Of a stretch of 64,000 bases of DNA, positions 13,301 to 22,842 are shown piece by piece; position 1 is the first letter of the stretch; each line of letters starts with the position of its first letter. Under the pieces are notes generated by a model, which had not been told where the DNA came from, ran no database searches, and saw only the letters and a list, made by a program, of their open reading frames with translations. Source of the DNA: Todiramphus chloris collaris. Lineage: Eukaryota > Chordata > Aves > Coraciiformes > Alcedinidae. The stretch lies in the NCBI GenBank assembly GCA_025345505.1, contig JANVCC010009895.1, positions 705,312 to 769,311 on the forward strand, read 5' to 3'. The translations under genes and the position numbers were made by a program.

Positions 13301-16300
13301 CACCCACTCCAATCTAATTAGTAATTTTTTTTTAAAATTCATTTTTGGGTATTTTGGAGCTGTGGGTCTAATTAATGATACTGTAAAGTACAGTGAGAGT
13401 GGTATCTCCCGTAGAAGCCCCAGAAGTCAGGACCCAAGAGAGTTTGTCTCATTACAATACTTAATCCTGATATTGAATGAAGCCAATTTATACAAATTAA
13501 CTTAGTTTCATAGAAAGGAGAGTATCTCCTCACTGATCTATGGTCTTCCAGTGCCTGCAGAAAATACCAGGATACTTCTGAATCTTTAGCCTAGGTTAAC
13601 ATCAAAATTTGGCACAACATGGAACACATACAGGATCATGCAAAAAATGTCACCAGCGCAAGTCATTTCCTATGAACATCAGCTGAGAGATCACTAGGGT
13701 CTTATGGTTTGTTGATATCAGTTGATCACAACTCACAATCACACAATCGCTGGAGTTGGAAGGGACCTCTAGAGATCGTCTAGTCCAACCCCCCTGCTAA
13801 AGCAGGTTTGCCTAGAGCACATTACACAGGATTGCATCCAGGTAGGTTTTGAAAATCTCCAGAGAAGGAGACTCCACAACTTCCCTGGGCATCCTGTTCC
13901 AATACTTCATCACCCTCAAAGTAAAGAACTTTTTCCTCTTATTTAGATGAAACTTCCTGTGTTCCAGCTTGTGCCAGTTGTCCCTTGTTCTGTCACATTA
14001 CTAAGAAAAGTCCAGCTCCATCCTCCTTGCACCCACCCTTTAGCTATTTATAGACATTGATAAGGTCTCCTCTCAGTCTTTTCTTCTCCAGGCTAAATAG
14101 CCCCAGCTCTCTCAACCTTTCTTCATCAGTCCCCCAATCACTTTTATTGTCCTCCCCTGGACTCTCTCCAGTAGTTCCCTGTGTCTCTTGAACTGGGGAG
14201 GCCAGAACTGGATGCAGTATTCCAGATGTGGCCACACCAGGGCAGAATAGAGGGGAAGGAGAACCTCCCTTGATCTACTAGCCATGCACCCCAGGCCTTT
14301 TTGGCCACAAGGGCACATTGCTGACTCATGATTAATTTATTTTCTACCAGGACTCTAAGATCCTTCACCTCAGGGCTGCTTTCCAGCAGGTGTACCCCTA
14401 ATCTATACTGATGCATGAGGTTGTTCCTCCCCAGGTGCAGGACCCTACTGTGGGAGACAAGCTGAGCAGTCGGCGGGGCAGCAATACACATCTGTTGATC
14501 TTAAAACCATGGGAAAGAACATTGTAGTTAGGGAAGGTAAACATTGTAACTGCAGAACCTAAACAGCCTTGAGTTAGAGAGAAGGAGAATGTTGAGGAGT
14601 TGCAATGCTAAAAATAGCAAGCAGAACAGGGGTATATAAGCGCACTTGTCTGTAAAATAAAGGTCTTCGTTTCTGCACCAAGAAGGAGTCTGTGAAATCA
14701 ATCCCCACACCTTACATTTGCCCTTCTTGAACCTCATTAGGTTCCTCTCTGCCCAACACTCCAGCCTGTCCAGGTCATGCTGGATAGTAGCACAGCCTTC
14801 TGATGCATCAGTCACACCTTCCAGTTTTGTATCATCAGCAGACTTGTTAAAGATACACTCTGTCCCTTCATCCAGGTAATTGATGAATATGTTGAACAAG
14901 ACTGGACCCAGTACTGATCCCAGGGGGATGCTGCTGGCTACAGGCTTCCAACTTGACCCTGCACCATTGATCACAACCCTCTGAGCTCTTGTCACCAAAG
15001 ACCAAAGCAAAGAAGGCATTCAATAACTCTGTGTTTTCTGCCACTAGGGCACCCACCTCATTCATCAGCAGGCCTGCATTTTCCCTAGTCTTTCTTTTTC
15101 TAATGATATACTGAAAAAAAACCCATTCTTGTTGTCTTTGATGCCTTTCCAGATTCAATTCCAGGTGGGCTTTAGCTCTCATTGTTGCATCCCCGCATTC
15201 TCTGACAACATTCCTATATTCCTCTCAAGTGGCCCGTCTTTCTTTCCACATTCTGTAAATTTCCTTCTTCCATTTGAGTTTTTCTAGAAGACCCTTACTC
15301 ATCCATACAGGTCTCCTGCCTCCTCTGCTTGATTTCTTTCTTATAGGGGTGCATTGATCTTGAGCTTGGAGGAAGTAGTGTTTGAATATTGACCAGCACT
15401 CATAGACACCCCAACCTTCTAGAGACCTGACCCATGGTATTCCACCAAGTAGATCTTTGAAGAGGCTAAACTTAACTCTTCTGAAGTCCAGGATTGTGAT
15501 CCTAGTTCTTTCTTTACGCCTTCCACACAGGATACTGAATTTCACCATCTCATGGTCAATACAGCCAAGGTTGCCCCCAACCTTCACATCCCCAACAAGT
15601 CCTTCATTGTTTGTTAATACAAGGTCCAGCAGTGCACCTCTCCTCATAGGTTCTTCTACCACTTGTATCAGGAAGTTATCCTCAATGCTCTGCAGGAATC
15701 TCCTGGACTAAGTGTGTCTAGCTGTTTTGCCTTTCCAGCAAATATCAGGGTGGTTGAAGTCCCCCATGAGGACCAGGGCCTGTGATCGTGAGGCTGCTTT
15801 CAGCTGTCTGTAAAAGGCCTCATTGACCTTCTTGCCCTGATCAGGTGGCCTGTAGTAAACACCCACAACAGTGTCACTACACAGAACGAACGGGTAGAAA
15901 ACTGAATGTCAGTAATGGGTGCTGGGTGATAAATTGCAAATCCAGCACCTCAAACAGCAGCAGTTTATATACTGTACAAATAACAAAGAAGCTATTTATG
16001 ATTGGTTACATGATTTTACATCACATAAATCTTTGTACGCATGCTCCATCAAATACCTAATTCATTATACTGAGGTGGTCCTACATTTAAATTCTCCTGG
16101 AGGTGTGGTTTGTAGTATTAAAATCACCACAGGTTATGTAGGGGACACCTCAATGTTTTGGTCTTTGTCCAAATCTGTCTCTGGTTTATGTAAAGAAGCC
16201 ATAATGAGGTATTATCTAAAAAAGTTGACAGAATTTTACTGTTTTTAGATACTGCTCTGAGTTATTGTGTCTTGTTTCTGATTATTTTAACCTTCAAGGT

Positions 16301-18921
16301 CATCCCATTCTTTAGTCTTAAGGGTATTCCAATCTTGTTATCCTGGTTTCAGACTAGTTCATTATATGCTTATTTAGCCAAAAATTTTTTAACTCTATCC
16401 TTTTGACATCAGTCCTACTTCCCAGGAACTGACTGTGAGATCACCTGCTGATGGGGAAGTAGAGAAAATATTTAGTTCTTTTTTGTTTGTTTCCTTTGAT
16501 TCCTCCCATGGACTTTGCTTTTCTTTATTAAACTGCCTTTATCTTGACCCATCTTATTTTCTCTCCCTGTCCCGCTGAGGAGGGGGAGTGACAGACCAGC
16601 TTGGTGGGCACCTGGAAGCCAGCCAAGGTTAACTCACCATAGTAAAATAGATAAAATATGAATAGTTGTGGAAGCAGATGCTTTACAAGACTGCAATTCC
16701 TCACTGAGGATGTAAAATGTCAAATTTTGATGGCCCCAGTGCTAAGTGCATGTTATAGGATGAGGCCAAAGCTTACCTGCCTGCTCCTTCAGGAGTGTCC
16801 ACTAGTCTTTGAGCAGTTAGTCTAGGTTGGTGTGTGTGTGTGTGTGTATATGTGTGTGTGTATGATCCTGTGGTGAAGAAAATGTCAAATTTCTCAATTA
16901 CTACAAATTCTCAAGTCCTTCTGCTTTAAATATTGTAGTAATTCAGAGTTGTCAGAGTATCTAAGTATCTTTCAATTTACTAGTTTGCATTCAAACATAT
17001 AAACTGAAAGCATAATTTGCATACAGTAGATGAGTTAGCACATGGTCTTATTATGTCTAAAGTTGCGCATACCCTTTTTACAAAAAAAAAAAATCAAGTT
17101 TTATAGCTGTTAATTTACGGATATTATTGCAGATTTTGTGTTTGGTCAATCAAGAAGTCTGTTTATCATTCCAGTGAATACTAGCAGAATCCACAGGTAA
17201 TCAAATCTCCAGTTAGTTTTGTTTTGTTTTGTTTTGACTTACAGCGAGAAAGTGATGAAGATGATGACGACGATAGCCGAAGTAGTGATAGGGAAGATGG
17301 ACCTCTAGAAGAGCAAATAGAACGCTTGCAGGAAAGAGTAGAATCAGCCCAGAGTGAACAGAAGAATCTCTTCCTTGTTATATTCCAGGTAATGATGGGT
17401 TATGTCTTTGTGGCATCATGTGTCTTAATCATTTTCTTAGGGTGAGTACATAAGAAGGGATAGATGGTCTTATTCTGGATAAGAATCAAAGAGCTGCCTA
17501 ACTCCCCTAAACAGAAATTGTTTCAGCATCAAGAGCCCGAGAAAATGAGTTATTTTCATAGCATGCAATTTCCTAAACAAATGAAAGGTATTTTGAATAT
17601 AAGTAGTTACTCTACTTAGTGTCTCTTGAGTTAAATATTCATTCTGACATTGCTGTTCAAAGCTTCTGTCTGTCAAATGTCCCATGGATTATCTCATCTG
17701 AGGCTAGTAACCTGTTTTCATCTGAAAAGATTTGCTGAACTAACATTCTATTTGTGTTCTTCTACAGCGTTTCATTATGTTATTAACTGAACACTTAGTG
17801 CGCTGTGAAACTGGTGGGATTGATGTATTTACGCCTTGGTACAAAAGCTGTATAGAGAGGTTGCAGCAAATCTTTCTACAGGTAAGTTTCACTTCTTGGT
17901 TTGGAAGGTTTTGGGCAGCTGCTAAGAAAAGCTTACATGATTTGAGAGCTGAGCTTGGTCACTTATTTTCACCAGCTCCATTAGAAAAGATATCTGGCAT
18001 CGCCAGTCTTTTTCAGGGATTAGTGTGAGTTCTGGATGTTTCTGTCTCTGATTTTTGACCCCATTTTTGCTACAGACTTGCTAAATGACTGGAGGGTGAG
18101 CTCCTTGATCTGTTTCTTGCACTGTGAATATAGTGCAAAACAATATTGAGATGTGCTTGTAAATGTAGCTGATTTTTTTTCTTACCGCATATTATAGTAA
18201 GGGCATAGTCATGAGAGAACAAGTATAACAATATAAGTGCCTACCAAGTGTATGAAAATGTTTTAAATTTATGTATCTGATTATGATGAATAGTTAGTTA
18301 AAAATATAGATTGGAACTCTTGGCTTTATATTAAATCTGGCAACAGATGTAAAAAGACAGTTAAGTAACTTCCTGAAAGTAACAGCCAGAGTAATAGAAA
18401 ATTATTTGTGTTTACATTAACATAAATTGTGTTAGAAGATAGGAAGCTGCATGGGATTAATGGCATAATTCCCTCTATGGGTTAGTCTCTACCCTGATCA
18501 TAAAAATAACTTAATGCTAAAGCAATTGTCCTGAATCCTAGCATATCTCTGCAGTTGCCTCTACACACTACTCAGAATCAGGATTAGAACTGAGTAGCTA
18601 CAGGAAACTCAGTACTTCTCAAAACAGAATTTCAATGTACGCTCCATTCTTGCAGTCAACCGTGATTAATGTCTTGTGGAAATTAGATGTGTTTGTTAGT
18701 TCTGGTGTAAACATTTGATCTGTGATAAGATATGTCTTGAATTTTCTGCCTGTTCTTGTGTATGAAGATGAATGAAAACAACAAAGATTTATCTTTTTTA
18801 TCTGCAGCATCACCAGATAATTCAGCAATACATGGTGACCCTGGAGAACCTCCTGTTTACAGCTGAACTGGACCATCACATACTGGCTGTATTTCAGCAA
18901 TTTTGTGCTCTGCAGGCTTGA
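1374..18921 (+). CDS. NCBP1: NCBP1 (nuclear cap-binding protein subunit 1, CBP80), last ten coding exons; 5' part lies outside the window
   Basis: CBP80 is the large, MIF4G-repeat subunit of the nuclear cap-binding complex. With NCBP2 it binds the 7-methylguanosine cap of RNA polymerase II transcripts and serves splicing, export and decay. Ten exons are readable: 1374-1448, 2408-2511, 3245-3367, 4620-4719, 7395-7488, 11113-11216, 11930-12044, 17245-17388, 17768-17881 and 18808-18921 (TGA 18919-18921). Every boundary has AG/GT and the phases chain without a break, giving 361 codons, about the C-terminal 46% of the roughly 790-residue family protein. Recognisable stretches include [46 protein letters not shown], a Glu/Asp-rich loop (codons at 17248-17310) and the C-terminal FQQFCALQ. 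No stop or frameshift is seen, so the copy looks functional. Identification is from remembered family sequence and is very secure. Confidence 0.96.
1744..1908 (+). mobile_element. Short solo LTR-like element
   Basis: About 165 bp beginning TGTTGTAG and ending GCGACACA, with a TATA-like TATATAAAA near 1814 and an AATAAA-type signal near 1839 at promoter-to-polyadenylation spacing. This composition is typical of compact avian retroviral LTRs. No target duplication was found, so the call is tentative. Confidence 0.45.
4720..7394 (+). other. NCBP1 intron with nothing further recognised
   Basis: The 2.7-kb intron between the exons ending 4719 and starting 7395 holds only the poly-C run and AT-rich unique-looking sequence. 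The short ORF at 5863-6093 has no recognisable domain and is not supported as a gene. Confidence 0.7.
5250..5267. repeat. Poly-C run (18 C)
   Basis: Uninterrupted homopolymer in an NCBP1 intron. The length is likely to be unstable and error-prone in sequencing. Confidence 0.95.
7571..7980 (+). mobile_element. Solo LTR remnant, avian ERV-L-like
   Basis: Starts TGTCCTGGTTTTGCTGGGAC, a common start of bird class III LTRs, and contains the 'gaatattccagaccgg' and 'ggggtcattgggtgatagagcagct' blocks that occupy the expected U3 and U5 positions of related LTRs in this window. It lies in the NCBP1 intron after the exon ending 7488. The right end is approximate and no target duplication is visible. 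Confidence 0.6.
8877..8946. repeat. TA-rich microsatellite
   Basis: Imperfect (TA)n with interspersed TG/CA steps in an NCBP1 intron. Self-complementary and likely polymorphic. Confidence 0.85.
9741..10972 (+). mobile_element. CR1 LINE, 5'-truncated, reverse transcriptase C-terminal half to 3' end
   Basis: Sense-oriented CR1 inserted in the NCBP1 intron before the exon at 11113. Broken frames encode the CR1 RT segment [17 protein letters not shown], the [10 protein letters not shown] block and the downstream VRRWNRL segment. The normal FADDTK active-site motif is altered here to a form reading FVGNTK, so the enzyme is dead. The 3' end has the usual 'ccaacccaaacaattctatgaaat' type terminus. 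Confidence 0.92.
12560..13030 (-). mobile_element. CR1 LINE 3' fragment, antisense
   Basis: Begins with 'catagaattgtttcagttgg', the reverse complement of a CR1 3' terminus, and continues through the ORF2 C-terminal region ('gcctgttccaaccctttcaa', 'ctcagccgcttctcataa'). Interrupted by a T-run at 12895-12910. No coding capacity. Lies in the NCBP1 intron 12045-17244. Confidence 0.85.
13738..15870 (-). mobile_element. Long CR1 LINE, antisense, split by a solo LTR at 14449-14709
   Basis: Reading from 15870 down to 13738 on the minus strand gives the end of the endonuclease domain (a [10 protein letters not shown] segment near 15570, the SDH-type motif), a linker with WMSKGLL, RT sequence with [13 protein letters not shown] and an altered active site (SADDTK for FADDTK, near 14830), and the CR1 3' end at about 13738. 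The frame is broken repeatedly. The LTR at 14449-14709 interrupts the text cleanly, so the CR1 was there first. Confidence 0.92.
14449..14709 (+). mobile_element. Solo LTR (261 bp) nested in CR1, 6-bp target duplication
   Basis: Begins TGTGGGAG and ends CCCCACA, a TGTGGG/CCCACA terminal inverted repeat. TATATAAG lies at 14633-14640 and AATAAA at 14656-14661, the spacing expected for a compact retroviral R region. It is flanked by CCCTAC (14443-14448) and CCTTAC (14710-14715), a 6-bp target duplication with one change, and removing it restores CR1 continuity. The 6-bp duplication and compact form suggest an alpha/beta-retroviral (ERVK-like) origin. Confidence 0.85.
15872..16335 (-). mobile_element. 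Probable antisense LTR adjoining the CR1
   Basis: At 15872 CR1 similarity stops and TGTCACTAC begins. On the minus strand this would be an LTR end in ...GTGACA, with a TATA-type TATATAAA at 15964-15971 at a plausible distance. The far boundary cannot be placed; the sequence to 16335 is otherwise unrecognised. Confidence 0.35.
16336..16641 (+). mobile_element. Deleted ERV-L-like LTR remnant
   Basis: Starts TGTTATCCTGGTTTC and then jumps to the 3' part of an LTR of the 24181 type: 'cacctgctgatggggaagtagag', 'cattaaactgccttt'-like text and 'gaggagggggagtgacaga', ending near 'aactcacca'. The middle of the LTR is missing. Confidence 0.6.
16829..16863. repeat. (TG)n microsatellite
   Basis: Dinucleotide repeat with one TA interruption in the NCBP1 intron before exon 17245-17388. 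Confidence 0.9.
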
Positions 18922-19394
18922 GCATTTTCATGTGTTGTTTAATCTGCAAGACTTAAAACTATTTTTCTTTAATGAGAGAAGGTCACCATGGGAAAAGAGG
19001 AAACTCTTTAATTCAGAACAGCTTGTGTTCCTATATAAAGCAATACAGTAATATAATAGTAACTGGTTTAGCATCATAAGTCTTATTAGCTATGACTAAT
19101 AGAGGATTGATGTGGAATAATGTATATACTCTCTTAATTTGTCCTTTAATTTGGTTTGAATCTTTACTTTCTGATAGTATTTTTTGCTTCTTCCCTCTGT
19201 CATTTATATGACGGTAACAAATAGGTCAAAAAAATTACAGAATTGGTTACCTCTGCAGAAATATGAAACAGGATTTGTGCATGTGGCAGAAACGCACCTA
19301 TTCAGTGAGCAGTTTGATAAGATCTTTGGTAGTAGTATGGCACAAGAAAAATTTCTTAACTCTGGGCATGTGAAACACTGAGCTTTCAAAATCA
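18922..19394 (+). other. NCBP1 3' UTR / downstream flank
   Basis: AT-rich sequence following the NCBP1 stop, presumably 3' UTR at least in part. I see no exact AATAAA here, so the polyadenylation site is not placed. No gene-like ORF is supported. Confidence 0.6.
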
Positions 19395-19395
19395 T

Positions 19396-20935
19396 AAAAA
19401 GCATTGGGTTGGAAGGGACTTTTAAAGGTCATCTAGTCCAAGCACCCTGCCCCCTGCAGGAAGCAGGGACATCCTCAACTAGATCAGGTTGTTCAGAGTC
19501 CCATCTAGGCTGACCTTGAATTATCTCCAGGGATGGGGCCTCCACCATATCCCTGGGCAACCTGTTACAGTGTTCCACTGCCCTCGTAGTAAAGAACTTC
19601 TTCCTAATGTCCAATCTAAATCTACCCTTCTCTAGTTTAAAAACATTGTCCCTCGTCCTATTGCTACATGCCCTTGTAAACAGGCCTTCTCCAGATTTCT
19701 TGTAGGCCCCCTTTAGGTATTGGAAGGCCTCTCATAATGTCTCCCCAAAGCCTTCTCTTCTCCAGGCTGAACAACCCCAATTTTTTCAGTCTGTCTTTGA
19801 AGGAGAGATGCTCTAGCCTTCTGATCATTTTTGTGGCCCTCCTCTGGACCTGCTCCATCAAGTCCATGTTCTTCCTCTGTTGAGGGCTCCAGAGCTGGAC
19901 ACGGTACTACAAGTGAGGTCTCACCAGAACAGAGTGGCAGAATCACCTCTCTCAATCTGCTGGCCATGCTTCTTTTGATGCAGTCCAGGATGTGATTGGC
20001 CATCTGGGCTGCAAGTGCACACTGTTGGTTCATGTCCAGCTTCTTGTCCACCAGAACCTCCAAATCATTTTCCCCGGGGCTGCTTTCTATCATATCATCC
20101 TCCAGACTGTATTGATAACAAGGATTATCCTGACCCAGGTGCAGGTCCTTGCACTTGGTCTTGTTGAACCTTGTGAGGTTCACCTGGGCCCACCTCTCCA
20201 GCCTGTCCAGCCAATTCCTTATCCATAGAACAGTCCACCCATCAAATCCATCTCTCTCCAATTTAGAGAGAAGGATGTTGTGGGGGACCATGTCAAAGGC
20301 CTTGCAGAAGTCCAGATAGATGACATCCATTGCTCTTCCCTTGTCCACTGATACAGTCACTCCATTGTAGAAAGCCACTAGGTTGGTCAGACAGGACTTG
20401 CCCTTAGTAAAGCCATATCGTCTGTCTCGGATCACCCCCTTGTCCTCCATGTGCCTTTTCAGACCTTCTAGAAGTATCTGTTCCATGATCTTCCCAGGCA
20501 CAGAGGTGAGGCTGACAGGTTGGGAGTTCCTGGCGTCCTCCTTTCTACCCTTTTTAAAAATGAGTGCAAGTGTTTCCCTTCTTCCAGTCACCAAGGACTT
20601 CCTCTGACTACCAGGACTTTTAAAATTTCATGGAGAGTAGCTTGGCAACTACATCAGCCAATTCCCTCAGGACTCCAGGATACATCTCATCAGGTCCCAT
20701 TGACTTGGGTGGGTATGTTCAGGTTCCTCAGGTGGTCACAGGCCTTGTCTTCACTTACAGTGGGAGGGACTTTGTTTCCCTGGTCCCTGTCCTGTGGTCC
20801 TTCAACTTAGGAGGTGTGAGGAGAGAGGTTGCCAGTGAAGGCCAAGGCTAAAAAGTTGTTGAGAACCTCAGCCTTCTCCTCATCTCTTGTTACTAGCTTG
20901 CCATTCTTGCTCATCAGGGGAGTACGTTTTCTTTA
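19396..20935 (-). mobile_element. CR1 LINE, antisense, with RT remnant
   Basis: 3' end at about 19396 ('gggttggaagggactttta' type), 5' truncation near 20935. The minus-strand ORF 19713-20594 (293 codons) carries conserved CR1 RT phrases ([15 protein letters not shown]-like, VIYLDFCKAFDMVPHNIL). It then passes directly from the LWIRNWLD block to LERWAQ, so the segment with the catalytic FADD is deleted. Non-functional. Confidence 0.93.
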
Positions 20936-22205
20936 ACTTTCCTCTTCTGCTTGACTGTAGTCTAGAGCATGTGGATTTGTCTGTCAAACTAAATTATCAC
21001 AGTTTGAAAGAACATGGTCGACAAACAACTGAAATATCTTTTTTATATATATTGTCAGGTGTATTATTACAATAGCTGCAAACAGCCAGTAGAAAATTTT
21101 CATGAAGAATTTCTGAAGACTGATTCTTTTCCTAGTGTGTCTGAAAAAAACAAGAATAGCCCCAACACTGGTCTGATAAATAATTGAGATCAGTCTGAGG
21201 CAATCTGTCCTGAATGGGGCAAAATTTCCACTTCAGTATAGCAAAATACATAAACTTTGGACACCTTGCACACACACATTATGGAGAGTGTTTATACTGG
21301 TATTTTGGTTTAGTTTGTAACTCCTTGGGCAGCTGAGCCTGCACTGGGTTGGACGTATGGGTCAGCAATGATGATAAAACCTTTTCCGATGTTGACCGTG
21401 GATAAACCAAGTGGCCATCTGCTGTGATTCAGTAACAACTGCTCCATGTCAGTTGAATCTGCTTTCTTTTTAATATCTAAAATGTGAAGACAGTGTCTGG
21501 CTCCCACACTTTCAAAGAGCATTTTAGAGCTGAATGAGGTGGGACTTTGCAAGAAACTTAAATTGGGTACATGTGCAACCTGGAAATGTAGTAGCCTTAT
21601 CTTCTGTTTGATAAGTTTGAGTTATGCAAATAACATTACTTATATAAGCACTAAGGTGGTTGGTATCAGGGCAAGCAATAAGAAAGGCAGGGTGGAGGCA
21701 TTATTTTAGGTGCTCAGTTCTCTGCAGTAATTCTGATGTATTTATGAGCTGTTTGCAGTCTTTCAGATAAGTGTTCATACTCAGTGCTATTCAATACTTG
21801 AACTAGAAAATTGTGAGCTTTGAAGGATTTTGTTCTATAGCGTTGGGTTTTTTTTTCCTCCCCAAATAAGTACTAAGTAATACATAATCACTTTCATTCC
21901 TACATTAATCAATTAGCCTGATACTCAAGTGCAGAAGGCAAAAATTGTTTAACCATAGATATAAAGCTTTGGTGTGGTCTGCAGTGATTGGGCACATCTT
22001 CAGAATCTTGAATCTGCTACTTTTGTTCTTTACCTGTTCTGTGTGATTTGACTAATTCCTCTACTCTTCTAGAGTCAACCTTAATGTGTTTGTAATTTTT
22101 ATTTTTTTTTTTATAGAAGCTGTTTTTCAGTCGTGCACAGACACTTGTTTCAGTCAATGTCACTGATGTGTAGGCCTGACTGAAATCAGCTTTGCTGTGC
22201 AAACC
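20936..22205. other. Intergenic sequence, nothing recognised
   Basis: About 1.3 kb between the CR1 and the first LTR of the ERV cluster. Short ORFs on either strand show no family resemblance, and no exon of XPA (the expected downstream neighbour) was recognised. Confidence 0.6.
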
Positions 22206-22842
22206 ATGAGAGCCATGTTCTCAGGAACTAAGGAATCTAGGCAATGTCTTATCAGGAGCTAAGAGTACCACCCTGAGCTGGGACTAGACAAAACTAGAAC
22301 TGCTACAGCTGCACACCTGCACATACACCAAAGGGGGGTTTGACAAGGAGTCAGTCACTTTACACTATAAATATCTGTAGCCCCTCTGAGCCCATTGAGC
22401 TCTCCTGTATGTCAGCAGGCTGCACAGTGGTGATCTCCCTTGAGCGGGGATGCCTCTCAAGGTTACTCCTCCAGATTGAGAGATCCCTTAGCTGGCATCT
22501 GATGTTTATAACAAGGTGAATGACATTTTTACACTAGGCCTAAAGGTATATTGTATGCTAACAACACTAGTATATCCAGCTATAGATTAATTGTTAGAAG
22601 TATATTAAGTAGTAGAGTGTTTGATGGCAATCTAATTACCATCTAAATTGTTTAAATCATCTTTTAAATTATTGTTAAATCACTGTTAATTACTCTTCAA
22701 TTATTGCTTAATCACCATTTCACTGACATTTACTTTTAATTCAATCATTGATTAATTATCATTTGATCATAATTTAATCATTAATAAAATACTGTTTGTT
22801 AATTCCACGATGATGACTCATGTCAATAATTCACCTGTGACA
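22206..22842 (+). mobile_element. Probable 5' LTR of provirus E
   Basis: Begins TGAGAGCCATG and ends CCTGTGACA. An ACTATAAATA TATA-like box lies near 22364, a GC-rich downstream part near 22400-22490, and AATAAA near 22784. A degenerate run of TTAATCA-like units fills 22640-22795. Retroviral-looking sequence follows. No primer-binding site was identified, so the call is moderate. Confidence 0.45.
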
